This document shows positions 44,448-52,713 of a stretch of DNA of 64,000 nt, piece after piece (the stretch's first letter is position 1; each line of letters opens with the position of its first letter). Source of the stretch: Dinoroseobacter sp049800835. GTDB lineage: Bacteria > Pseudomonadota > Alphaproteobacteria > Rhodobacterales > Rhodobacteraceae. The notes under the pieces are model-generated. The model was not told the DNA's origin and did no database searches. It worked only from the letters and a program-made list of their open reading frames with translations. The stretch lies in the NCBI RefSeq assembly GCF_049800835.1, contig NZ_JBNAFU010000003.1, forward strand, positions 1 to 64,000, read 5' to 3'. The position numbers were made by a program, and so were the translations under genes.

Positions 44448-44466
44448 ACCTTGTGCCCCCGGTTGA

Positions 44467-45300
44467 TCAGTTATTGCCCACGACGTGCGGGCTTGTCGTT
44501 TGCAGGATGTCGTCGTTTGCCGGGCGCGGGTGATGGCGCCAGTACCCATGCAGGTCGCGTCCGCGCGCAACAATCGCCTCCACGCCCTTTGCCCAGCTGG
44601 CATCTGTGATTTGAACTTCCGGCGGGCAATACCTGAGCGTGAGTCCGCAGCGCCGTCGGTCCGACAGGTTGGCCCTGGAGCCATGAACCAGCATATCTGC
44701 GTGGAGCGAAACCTGACCCGCCTTCAACGTGTTGGTGAACGGTGCCCCATGGCTTTCCGCATCTGCAATACCCTTGTGGAAAACTGAGTCAGCCCCCATG
44801 GCAGAAGTTTGCATAGCACCCTTGTCGTGTGTGCCCGGAATGAACCTCATTGCCGCGTTCTCCTCATCGGCGTCATCGATGGCCAGCCAGACCGTGACCG
44901 TGCGGGCCGGACTTAATTTCCAGAAGGACGCATCTTGGTGCCAGGGCACCTGTTTGGGGTCATGGGCGCGTTTCGACAGGATTGCGCTGGCCCAGCAGAT
45001 GATGTTGTCCCCGACCAAGTCCTGCACAAGGTCGAGAATACGAGGCTCGGTCGCGATGTCCCAAATGCCTGCCATCCGCGCCTGGTAGCAGTTGATCCCA
45101 TAGGCCCCCTCATCACCGAGGTCGGACATCAGTTTGTCGAAATAGCGCCGCAGGTCAGCAATTTCATCCGCTTCGTAGACGGTGAATGGTTGAACGAACC
45201 CATGCCGGTTGTACTGCGCGACCTGCGCAGGCGTCAGGCAACGGGCAGAAGCAGGCGCGACCGGGCGAAAACTCAGGTCGAGGTCGATCGTGTCTTCCAT
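44467..45300 (-). CDS. Phytanoyl-CoA-dioxygenase-family (PhyH) oxygenase
   Basis: A 277-residue Fe(II)/2-oxoglutarate oxygenase. Ligands are visible in VPWHQDASFWKLSP (His, Asp) and LVHGSRANLSDRRRCG (His and Arg). It is only distantly like the second PhyH protein of the same operon, which suggests different reactions rather than a recent duplication. It is the first gene of the operon and divergent from the AraC gene, 140 bases away. Confidence 0.88.
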   Translation of the reverse strand: MEDTIDLDLSFRPVAPASARCLTPAQVAQYNRHGFVQPFTVYEADEIADLRRYFDKLMSDLGDEGAYGINCYQARMAGIWDIATEPRILDLVQDLVGDNIICWASAILSKRAHDPKQVPWHQDASFWKLSPARTVTVWLAIDDADEENAAMRFIPGTHDKGAMQTSAMGADSVFHKGIADAESHGAPFTNTLKAGQVSLHADMLVHGSRANLSDRRRCGLTLRYCPPEVQITDASWAKGVEAIVARGRDLHGYWRHHPRPANDDILQTTSPHVVGNN

Positions 45301-45440
45301 GCTTTGTTGCCCTCCCCGCAACATCGCGTCGGGCAAGGATACGACGGACACTGTCGTTTTCGCAGACCCGCGCTTGACAAAAAGATGTACTATTTTGATC
45401 TTCACTCTCGGATGCCGCACCTGCGAAGACACTGAAACAT
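45301..45440. promoter_or_regulatory. Divergent promoter region of the catabolic operon and araC-type gene
   Basis: 140 bases between the first PhyH-like gene and the AraC-family gene, the natural place for both promoters and the AraC operator. TTGACAAAAAGATGTAC at 45373-45389 on the plus strand is a candidate -35 and -10 region with poor spacing. No repeat of the operator type is certain. Confidence 0.45.
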
Positions 45441-46292
45441 ATGAGACGCCCGCAGAAGATGTTCAGAATTGACACGTATATCGGCCATGCCGAAGCGTTT
45501 CATTTTGTGCGCAAGGACCTTGCGGAAACGCTCCCACTTTTTGAGCACAATCACGATTTCTATGAACTGATGCTTGTCGACCAGGGCCAGGTGCACCATT
45601 GGATCAACGGCGTCGAAGAACTGCTCGGTCGCGGGCATCTGGTTTTTCTGAGGCCTTCGGATACACACGCGTTGCAAGGTGTACCCGGCACCGGGGCCCG
45701 CATACTGAACGTGATGTTCCGACAGGAAACATCTACCCATCTTGTGGAGCGATACCACGAGGAACTCAAAGGAAGGTTCTTCTGGCAAAACGGATCCTTG
45801 CCAACTGCCCTGCGACTCCACGGCCCGCAACTGGAACGCGCAGTGAACTCGTTGCAAATGCTGCAAACCTCCCACCGAAGTCTCGCGAGGATAGAGAACT
45901 TCCTGCTGTCAGTGATCACGCACGTGCTAGATGCGGGGGACATCACGGACGATCGCGCCCCCGCCTGGCTTCTTGCAGCATGTCGCGCGGCGCGCGACCC
46001 CAGGGTCTTTCGGCAAGGCGCGAACGGCTTCCTGGCAGAGGCCGGGCGCAGCCATGAGCACGTCTGCAGGCAGGCCCGGCGGTACTTGGGACTAAGCCCG
46101 ACACAATACGTAAACCGGATCAGGGTCCAGCATGCTGCCATGTTGCTGGCAGGAACAGACAAGCCGTTGGCGGATCTGGCTGCGTATTGCGGCTTTGAAA
46201 ACCTGAGCTATTTTCACCGTCTTTTTCGCCACCAGTATGGAACCACACCCCACCACTACCGGCGCAGGCATAGCAAGACCGGCACAGTTTGA
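45441..46292 (+). CDS. AraC-family transcriptional regulator
   Basis: A 283-residue regulator with an N-terminal cupin domain (LPLFEHNHDFYELMLVDQG, GRGHLVFLRPSDTHAL) and a C-terminal pair of helix-turn-helices (HEHVCRQARRYLGLSPTQYV and PLADLAAYCGFENLSYFHRLF). The cupin probably binds a sugar or other ligand from the imported compound. It is divergent from the eight-gene minus-strand operon and presumably activates it. Confidence 0.9.
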   Translation: MRRPQKMFRIDTYIGHAEAFHFVRKDLAETLPLFEHNHDFYELMLVDQGQVHHWINGVEELLGRGHLVFLRPSDTHALQGVPGTGARILNVMFRQETSTHLVERYHEELKGRFFWQNGSLPTALRLHGPQLERAVNSLQMLQTSHRSLARIENFLLSVITHVLDAGDITDDRAPAWLLAACRAARDPRVFRQGANGFLAEAGRSHEHVCRQARRYLGLSPTQYVNRIRVQHAAMLLAGTDKPLADLAAYCGFENLSYFHRLFRHQYGTTPHHYRRRHSKTGTV

Positions 46293-46359
46293 GATCAAGC
46301 GCTCGGGCAGGATATCGAGGTTTCGGTCGCGGCAGAAGCGATCTGTCCCTCAGCTACGC

Positions 46360-47460
46360 TCAAAAGCACTCGGCTAAAGTCGTCGCCATGTTGCGGATCA
46401 ATTGCGGGTACAGGTCCGGACCAAGCTGAAGATTGACACCCAGAGGGTCGATCACGGCCGTGTTTGCGTCCGTCCCGTCCAACACAGTCGCAACGAGTCC
46501 CGGGTTGTATTGAGGCTCTGCAAGGACGCATCCGATCCCTTCCGATCGCACGCGTTCCTGGATCTCGGCAATCCTCGCTGGACTCGGGTCGCTCGCATCG
46601 CCAAGCGAGATCGCGCCAGAAGCCGGAACGCCGAAGTCGACTTCAAAATATTGGTAGGCATCGTGGAAGGCCACGAAGTTACCGCTGCGTGCGGGCTCCA
46701 GAATACCGCTCACTTCCTCAGAGAGCGCCTCCATCTCGGCACGGGCCTCTGCCGCATTCGCGAAGTACGTCCCCGCATTATCCGGGTCCGCAGCAGACAA
46801 CTGGGCTGCAATCACATTGAGCCATGTCGCGGCATTGCGCGTGGACAGCCACGCGTGGGGATCGTGCTCTCCATGGTCGTGGCTGTCATGCGCATGGTCT
46901 TCATGGCCGTGCTCGTCATGGTCATGCGCGTCGGCCTTCGCCTCGTCATGGGCGTGATCATGATCATGATCGTGAGCATCGGCTTTGGCTTCTTTGTGGT
47001 CATGATCATGATCGTGATCGTGTGCGTCTGCCTTGGCTTCTTCGTGGTCATGGTCATGATCTTCGTGTCCGTGCGCGCCATCACCGTGATCATGGGCTTC
47101 AAACAAGACACTTTCGCGGAAATCGTGCAGGATCGTCCCATCCGCTTCAAGTAGCGCAGTCACAGATGCGCCGTCGGCCAGTGTTTCCACGGCGTCTTCG
47201 AGCCAAGGTGTCAGGTCCTCTCCCAGCCAGAAGACAACGTCCGCCTCCTGAAGCGTGGCCGCCTCCGAAGGTCGCAAGTTATACTGATGCGGCGACGCCC
47301 CTGCGGGTATTACCAAATCAGGCGACCCGATACCGACCATCACCCGCGCCACGAGCGAATGAACCGGCGCAATGTCGACAGCAACTCTAGGGGCCTCGGC
47401 AAGTGCCGTCCCTCCCAACAGAGAGGTGGCAAGCGACAAGGGAAGGAGCATTCTGGACAT
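46360..47460 (-). CDS. znuA: ZnuA, zinc ABC transporter binding protein
   Basis: A 366-residue periplasmic zinc-binding protein with a signal peptide (MLLPLSLATSLLGGTALA). The metal ligands can be seen in PVHSLV, SPHQYNL (H58), DPHAWLS (H202) and FHDAYQYFE. Residues 123-202 are a loop extraordinarily rich in His and Asp, made of three near-identical units around KADAHDHD. Such loops occur in ZnuA and are thought to capture zinc. It is transcribed away from zur and would deliver zinc to ZnuBC. Confidence 0.95.
   Translation of the reverse strand: MSRMLLPLSLATSLLGGTALAEAPRVAVDIAPVHSLVARVMVGIGSPDLVIPAGASPHQYNLRPSEAATLQEADVVFWLGEDLTPWLEDAVETLADGASVTALLEADGTILHDFRESVLFEAHDHGDGAHGHEDHDHDHEEAKADAHDHDHDHDHKEAKADAHDHDHDHAHDEAKADAHDHDEHGHEDHAHDSHDHGEHDPHAWLSTRNAATWLNVIAAQLSAADPDNAGTYFANAAEARAEMEALSEEVSGILEPARSGNFVAFHDAYQYFEVDFGVPASGAISLGDASDPSPARIAEIQERVRSEGIGCVLAEPQYNPGLVATVLDGTDANTAVIDPLGVNLQLGPDLYPQLIRNMATTLAECF
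46855..47094 (-). repeat. His-rich coding repeat within znuA
   Basis: About 240 bases encoding residues 123-202. Three tandem units of roughly 16 residues, each starting EAKADAHDHD, make a periodic nucleotide pattern (catgatcatgatc-like). Similar, shorter His-rich residues end ZnuC at 48714-48765. Confidence 0.85.
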
Positions 47461-47503
47461 CGAAACCTCGGTGTGATCTTATAACAATACGAGCGGTATA
47501 GAT

Positions 47504-47520
47504 GATATGAAATAACATGA
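47504..47520 (+). promoter_or_regulatory. Candidate Zur box between znuA and zur
   Basis: GATATGAAATAACATGA is close to the alphaproteobacterial Zur site as I remember it (GATATGTTATAACAT). It lies in the 77-base gap between znuA and the chosen zur start, where a single box could control both directions. The consensus is from memory, not checked. Confidence 0.5.
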
Positions 47521-47537
47521 CAAGAGAGGCGCGAGGT

Positions 47538-48035
47538 ATGGGCGCGAAGACCGCGACACCTGTCGGGTTTCAAAAGCACGATCACGCAGCCTGTAGCCAG
47601 AACGCGTTGCAGGCGGCCGACGAACGCTGTGCTGCCGAAGGTCTTCGCCTGACACCGGTACGTCGCAAGGTGTTGGAGTTGCTTCTGCGCGAGCACCGCG
47701 CGCTTGGGGCCTATGCCATCCTTGACCTTTTGCGCGACGAGGGGTTCGGTTCACAACCGCCGGTGGCTTATCGCGCATTGGACTTTCTGGTTGAACATGG
47801 CTTCGTTCACAAGATTGAACGCCTGAACGCGTTTGTTGCCTGCGCCCACCCCAGTGAAAACCACTCGCCTGCTTTCATGATTTGCCGCCTCTGTGACGCC
47901 GTTGCCGAGGCCCAATCTGCACCGTCGAGGGGCTCACTCGGAGCCGCCGCCCGTGCAACCGGATTCCTGATCGAAAAAACCGTGGTCGAAGCCGAAGGCG
48001 TATGCCCCGCCTGCATAGACAAAGCGGACGCATGA
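47538..48035 (+). CDS. zur: Zur, zinc uptake regulator (Fur family)
   Basis: About 165 residues. The winged helix is LRLTPVRRKVLELLLREH with AYRALDFLVEHGFVHKIE, and zinc ligands appear in the C-terminal MICRLCDAV and CPACID cysteine pairs plus CAHPSENHSP. I use ATG 47538, with GCGAGG before it, because the earlier ATG 47517 falls inside the candidate operator. It overlaps znuC by 4 bases (ATGA), so it is autoregulated with the transporter. In zinc excess it represses znuABC. Confidence 0.92.
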   Translation: MGAKTATPVGFQKHDHAACSQNALQAADERCAAEGLRLTPVRRKVLELLLREHRALGAYAILDLLRDEGFGSQPPVAYRALDFLVEHGFVHKIERLNAFVACAHPSENHSPAFMICRLCDAVAEAQSAPSRGSLGAAARATGFLIEKTVVEAEGVCPACIDKADA

Positions 48036-48775
48036 GCCTTATCGCGGTTAAAAACCTTGGCGTTGCCTTCGGCGCGAAAACCGTCCTGCACAACGTGGCC
48101 CTACACCTCGACGCCGGGGAAATCGTCACGATTGTCGGGCCGAACGGGTCTGGCAAGACCAGTCTCCTGCGGGCGATTATCGGTGCCGTGCAACCGTCCA
48201 GCGGAGAGATCACCCTGAAACCCGGCCTCAAGATCGGATACGTCCCGCAACGCTTGCACATCGACCCGACACTACCGATCACGGTCGAACGTTTCATGCG
48301 ATTGTCGGACAAGGTCACCAAAGCCAAATGCAGGTCAGCGCTCGATGCCGCCGGCGTGCCGGACTTGCTCAAACGCCAGATGTCAAAACTGTCGGGCGGG
48401 CAATTCCAGCGTGTGTTGCTGGCGCGCGCCCTGATCAATACCCCCGATGTCCTGCTTTTGGACGAGGCCACGCAGGGCCTCGATCAGTCGGGGTCCGCCG
48501 CATTCTATCGGCAGATCGAAACCGTGCGCCAGGAAACCGGATGTGCGGTGCTGATGATCAGCCACGAACTACACGTTGTGATGAGCGCCTCTGACAGGGT
48601 TATTTGCCTCAACGGGCATGTCTGTTGCGAAGGCACGCCCGCAGTCGTCGCCTCGGCGCCGGAGTATCGCGCGCTGTTTGGCACCGGCACCGGAGGCGCA
48701 CTTGCGCTCTATCGGCATGATCACGACCACGGTCACGATCATGATCACCCCCATAGTCACGAGGCCGCAGAGTAG
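48032..48775 (+). CDS. znuC: ZnuC, zinc ABC transporter ATPase
   Basis: A 247-residue ATPase. Walker A is GPNGSGKTSLL, the signature is KLSGGQFQRVLLARAL, and Walker B is VLLLDEATQGLDQS. The C terminus is His/Asp-rich (YRHDHDHGHDHDH), as in many ZnuC proteins. The stop overlaps the GTG start of znuB (TAGTG). Confidence 0.95.
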   Translation: MSLIAVKNLGVAFGAKTVLHNVALHLDAGEIVTIVGPNGSGKTSLLRAIIGAVQPSSGEITLKPGLKIGYVPQRLHIDPTLPITVERFMRLSDKVTKAKCRSALDAAGVPDLLKRQMSKLSGGQFQRVLLARALINTPDVLLLDEATQGLDQSGSAAFYRQIETVRQETGCAVLMISHELHVVMSASDRVICLNGHVCCEGTPAVVASAPEYRALFGTGTGGALALYRHDHDHGHDHDHPHSHEAAE

Positions 48776-49572
48776 TGCTCGACGATTTCATGACCCGCGC
48801 AACACTTGCTGGAATCGGCGTTGCGTTTGCGGCAGCACCACTTGGGTGTTTCGTTGTCTGGAGACGGATGGCCTATTTCGGGGACGCCACCGCACACGCG
48901 GCGATCCTCGGCGTCGCTCTGGCGCTTGCTTTCCAGATATCGATCTTCGTCGGGGCGATGGTGGTGGCGCTGGTCATGGCTTTGACGGTAACGGTCCTGG
49001 CAGGGCGCGGTTACGCCATGGACACGCTGCTCGGGGTGCTCGCACACTCAGCACTGGCATTCGGACTGGTTGCGGTGTCTTTCCTGTCCGGCGTCAGGCT
49101 CGACCTGATGGCCTATCTTTTCGGTGACATACTGTCTGTCTCGCGTACTGATTTGCTCGTGATATGGGGGGGCGCTGCCGTCGTCGTCGCTTTGATCATG
49201 TGGCGCTGGTCCGCCCTGCTGACATCGACATTGAACGAGGAACTCGCCTACGCGAGCGGTCTCAACCCGAGACAGGAACAACTCGTGTTGACCATCGCGC
49301 TGGCGATCACCGTTGCAGTCGCGATCAAGGTCGTCGGCGTTCTTTTGATTGCCGCGATGCTGATAATTCCGGCAGCTGCGGCGCGCGGGCTAAGCCGAAC
49401 ACCTGAGGCCATGGCCTTTATTGCGGCGGCAATTGGCGCGATATCAGCAGTTGCCGGACTTCAGGGGGCTTATGTTCTTGATACACCGGCCGGGCCGTCC
49501 ATCGTCTGCGTTGCGACACTGCTCTTTGCGGGCCTCAACATCGTCGGATGGCGCAGCCAGGGTGACGGCTAA
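48775..49572 (+). CDS. znuB: ZnuB, zinc ABC transporter permease
   Basis: A 265-residue permease of the ABC-3 family with about eight helices. Family motifs include GDATAHAAILGVALAL near the N terminus and GVLLIAAMLIIPAAAARGLS in the second half. The GTG start is translationally coupled to znuC. It ends the zur-znuC-znuB operon. Confidence 0.95.
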   Translation: MLDDFMTRATLAGIGVAFAAAPLGCFVVWRRMAYFGDATAHAAILGVALALAFQISIFVGAMVVALVMALTVTVLAGRGYAMDTLLGVLAHSALAFGLVAVSFLSGVRLDLMAYLFGDILSVSRTDLLVIWGGAAVVVALIMWRWSALLTSTLNEELAYASGLNPRQEQLVLTIALAITVAVAIKVVGVLLIAAMLIIPAAAARGLSRTPEAMAFIAAAIGAISAVAGLQGAYVLDTPAGPSIVCVATLLFAGLNIVGWRSQGDG

Positions 49573-49678
49573 AACAAGCGGCGGAGTTCCGTGAGACTTG
49601 GTGCGCCTGCACTGCACCCCTTCAGGCCGCGCTGCCCCACGCTGCCCCGCGCTGTTCTTTGGGAAAAGAGGAGGCCAC

Positions 49679-50200
49679 ATGCCCAACTCATCGGTAACGC
49701 TCCATCTTTTGTGTGGCAAGGTCGCGTCGGGCAAATCAACTCTGGCAAAGCGGTTGGCCCGCGCTGATGGAACAGTTCTGATCTCGGAGGACGCCTGGCT
49801 GGACGCGCTCTTCGGCGAGGAGATGGCTTCGCTATCGGATTACGTCCGATGTACGTCGAAGCTTCGCAACGCCATGGGGCCGCACGTGACAGCCTTGCTG
49901 CGTGCGGGTGTCTCGGTAGTCCTCGATTTTCAGGCAAACACTGTGGAAACACGCAAATGGATGCGTGGGCTCCTTGACGGAACACATGCAGAGCACAAGC
50001 TCCATATCCTGGATGTTCCTGATGAGGTTTGTATCGCACGGCTTCATGCCCGTAACGCAGAAGGCGCGCATCCGTTTGCGGTGAGTGACGCCCAGTTCAG
50101 ACAGGTCACAAAGCATTTTGCATTTCCTTCAGCAGGCGAAGGCTTCAATCTGGTCTGGAACGGATCCGGTGCTCCCGGAACCAACACGGACCATCGCTGA
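49679..50200 (+). CDS. Small P-loop kinase-like ATPase (AAA_33 type)
   Basis: A 173-residue protein with a P-loop LLCGKVASGKSTLAKRLA, a GTVLISEDAWLDALFGEE switch and a VVLDFQANTVETRKW strand. The pattern fits small kinases of the AAA_33/zeta-like group, including enzymes that phosphorylate small molecules. There is no antitoxin neighbour, so a toxin is unlikely. The ATG at 49679 is preceded by AAGAGGAGG. Confidence 0.78.
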   Translation: MPNSSVTLHLLCGKVASGKSTLAKRLARADGTVLISEDAWLDALFGEEMASLSDYVRCTSKLRNAMGPHVTALLRAGVSVVLDFQANTVETRKWMRGLLDGTHAEHKLHILDVPDEVCIARLHARNAEGAHPFAVSDAQFRQVTKHFAFPSAGEGFNLVWNGSGAPGTNTDHR

Positions 50201-50354
50201 TGGTCCACACTGCGTGCCTACAATCGCATTGATGCGCCTGACACTCAAACCGCTCCATGCCATGCGCGGCTCGCTACTCCCCTGAGCGGCAGGACAAGCC
50301 GTGCAAAGGGCTCCGATGTTTGCAAACGCGGCTCTGGCATCGTAGCCACGTGAT

Positions 50355-51008
50355 ATGGCAGATTTTCCTGTGCTCTGGTCCTTTCGCAGATGCCCCTATG
50401 CGATGCGCGCACGGCTGGCGATTCAAAGCTCTGGAATACAAGTGGAGTTGCGTGAAATCCTGTTGCGCGACAAACCCGAACAGTTCCTCGATACATCGCC
50501 ATCCGCAACTGTTCCAGCGCTCGCCCTGCCGGATCGTGTCTTGGATGAAAGCCTCGACATCATGGTCTGGGCCCTGAAGCAGAATGACCCGCGCGGGTTG
50601 CTGGATATGCCCGCGGCAGGATGGAAGCTGATCCAGGAGAATGACGGTCCGTTCAAAGCCGCCCTCGATCACACGAAGTACGCTGTCAGATACCCGGACC
50701 TCGATCCTCGGGCCGAACGCGCAAGGGCTGCGGCATACCTGACAGCGCTGGACACCCGAATTGCCGAGGACGGGTGGATTTTCGGACGCCGCCCAACACT
50801 TGCAGATTACGCCATACTGCCCTTTGCACGTCAGTTCGCCAATACGGACCGCTGCTGGTTCGACGTACAACCGTGGGCAGCACTGCGCGACTGGCTCGAC
50901 CGCTTCATCCAAGGCCCGGAGTTCAGCGGCATCATGGCCAAACATGCACCATGGGCGCAGGGTAACGCACCGGTCTGGTTCGGCACGCGGCACGTCGAAG
51001 AGCCCTGA
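50355..51008 (+). CDS. Glutathione S-transferase family protein
   Basis: A 217-residue protein with an N-terminal thioredoxin-like domain whose active site CPYAMRARLA matches the Omega/glutaredoxin-2 type and LPDRVLDESLDIM binds the gamma-glutamyl part. A helical C-terminal domain follows (GRRPTLADYAILPF). Such enzymes often have glutathione-dependent thiol transfer or dehalogenation activity. It lies upstream of the glycine riboswitch but is not controlled by it. Confidence 0.85.
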   Translation: MADFPVLWSFRRCPYAMRARLAIQSSGIQVELREILLRDKPEQFLDTSPSATVPALALPDRVLDESLDIMVWALKQNDPRGLLDMPAAGWKLIQENDGPFKAALDHTKYAVRYPDLDPRAERARAAAYLTALDTRIAEDGWIFGRRPTLADYAILPFARQFANTDRCWFDVQPWAALRDWLDRFIQGPEFSGIMAKHAPWAQGNAPVWFGTRHVEEP

Positions 51009-51109
51009 CAAACGCGCCTCATAACCAAATCCGGTACTCGGGCAAGTGCATGCGGCGCAAAATGCGTTGATCGAATCACGGTTCTTGACTATGCGCGTCT
51101 CCAGAAACG

Positions 51110-51298
51110 GCTACGCCGGGAGAAGACGGGACACCCCGTCGCCGAAGGAGCAACCGCCCCGGAAACTCTCAGGTCCAAGGACCGGTATAGCTGCAACACT
51201 CCGGAAAGCGACCCGCAAGGGTCCACCGTAGGAGAAAGCCCGCAATCGGGTGAAACTCTCAGGTTCCACGCACGGAGGGGGCAAGCGGCAAAAGCCGC
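51110..51298 (+). promoter_or_regulatory. Tandem glycine riboswitch
   Basis: Two aptamer-like units in a row. The first, from about 51117, has CGTCGCCGAAGGAGCAA and GGAAACTCTCAGGTCCAAGGAC; these are the core parts of the glycine aptamer (GCCGAAGG and AAACTCTCAGG). The second, from about 51199, has GGGTCCACCGTAGGAGAAA and GTGAAACTCTCAGGTTCC. The short hairpin GCGGC-AAAA-GCCGC (51285-51298) lies just before the ribosome site AAGGAG of the DadA-like gene and may be the expression platform. Confidence 0.9.
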
Positions 51299-51317
51299 AA
51301 GTGCAAGGAGCTTTATC

Positions 51318-52553
51318 ATGTCCAGAGTTGCCGTCATTGGTGCGGGCGTTACCGGCCTGACCACTGCCTACGAACTGCAAAACCACGGCTTTGACGTAAC
51401 GGTTTTCGATCGCAACCGATACGCCGCGATGGAGACCAGCTTTGCGAACGGGGGGCAGCTTTCTGCGTCGAACGCGGAAGTGTGGACCCAATGGGGTACC
51501 GTTCTGAAGGGCCTCAAATGGATGCTGCACGCGGATGCACCCCTTCTGGTGAACCCCGCCCCAACCTTCCACAAGATGCGCTGGATGGCGGAGTTTCTGT
51601 CAAACATTCCGAATTACAAAGCCAACACCATCGAAACGGTGCGCCTTGCGATAGCGGCGCGCACGGTCCTTTTTGAGATGGCAGACCGCGAAGGGATCGA
51701 TTTTGATCTCGAACGTCGTGGTATTCTGCACTTCTACGACCGGCAGAAGGACCTCGCGCACGCGCGCAAGGTCAACCTCTTGCTTCAGGAGGGCGGACTT
51801 GACCGGCGCGAGGTCAGCGTCGAAGAAATGCGCGAGATAGAACCTGCGCTTCAAGGCGATCTGCTGGGCGGGTTTCTGACCGAGTCTGACAGTTCGGGTG
51901 ACATCCACAAGTTCACAATGGGTCTTGCCAAAGCCTGCATCCGCCGTGGCGCGATGCTTCGTTTTGGCGCCAACGTCGAAAAGGTGTCGTCGGTGCAAGG
52001 AGGAGTTCGGATTTGCGAGGGCGGAACCGAGCATGTCTTTGACGCTGTTGTAGTCAGCGCAGGAATCCACAGCCGGGAATTCTCCCGTCAACTCGGGGAC
52101 CGCGTGAACATCTATCCGGTGAAGGGCTACTCCGTGACCGTGGCGCTGGAGGACGCCGAAAGCCAGGCTTCCGCTCCCTGGATCAGTCTGCTTGATGACC
52201 GGGCGAAAATCGTGGCGAGCCGTCTTGGCGCAAACCGGTTCCGGATTGCCGGAACCGCCGAATTCAACGGTGCAAACCGCGATATCCGGGCAGACAGAAT
52301 TCGACCGTTGACGGAATGGTGCGAGCGTCATTTCCCCGGCATCTCGACCGAAAACGTGACACCATGGGCGGGCTTGCGTCCGATGATGCCGTCCATGCTG
52401 CCGCGGGTCGGACGCGGTATCGCACCGGGCGTGTTCTACAACACGGGCCATGGGCACCTTGGCTGGACGCTTTCGGCCGCCACCGCGCGCATCGTTGCAG
52501 GTGCAGTCGCCCAAGAACATCGTGGCGCGGCCCCGGCCGCTTTGGCAGCCTGA
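51318..52553 (+). CDS. DadA-like FAD-dependent amino-acid oxidoreductase
   Basis: A 411-residue flavoprotein of the D-amino-acid dehydrogenase/glycine oxidase type. The FAD motif is VAVIGAGVTGLTTAYELQ, the substrate-side region is YPVKGYSVTVAL, and the C-terminal FAD block is FYNTGHGHLGWTLSAA. The DadA-type PWAGLRPMMPSMLP is also present. Because a glycine riboswitch precedes it, its physiological substrate is more likely glycine or a compound yielding glycine (sarcosine, D-amino acids) than D-alanine. Confidence 0.9.
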   Translation: MSRVAVIGAGVTGLTTAYELQNHGFDVTVFDRNRYAAMETSFANGGQLSASNAEVWTQWGTVLKGLKWMLHADAPLLVNPAPTFHKMRWMAEFLSNIPNYKANTIETVRLAIAARTVLFEMADREGIDFDLERRGILHFYDRQKDLAHARKVNLLLQEGGLDRREVSVEEMREIEPALQGDLLGGFLTESDSSGDIHKFTMGLAKACIRRGAMLRFGANVEKVSSVQGGVRICEGGTEHVFDAVVVSAGIHSREFSRQLGDRVNIYPVKGYSVTVALEDAESQASAPWISLLDDRAKIVASRLGANRFRIAGTAEFNGANRDIRADRIRPLTEWCERHFPGISTENVTPWAGLRPMMPSMLPRVGRGIAPGVFYNTGHGHLGWTLSAATARIVAGAVAQEHRGAAPAALAA

Positions 52554-52713
52554 CGCCCATACTCTTGCGGCTCTGTTCAAGGCGCAGGACGGGGCCGCTT
52601 TTCAATGAACCAAACCGTAGCGCCCGAAGTCGTGCCGTTTTGCGAAATGCACTCGTGAATTGAATTCGTCGCGAGGTGATCCAGTTGTCTTTCATCGCAT
52701 CCCGGAGACGCTG

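Noticed and set aside
46855..47094. A CRISPR-like periodic repeat
   Set aside because: The period is coding (His/Asp codons in znuA), units adjoin without unique spacers, and no cas genes are present.
49679..50200. Zeta-toxin of a toxin-antitoxin pair
   Set aside because: The P-loop kinase has no small antitoxin gene beside it, and its lengths and motifs fit general AAA_33 kinases.
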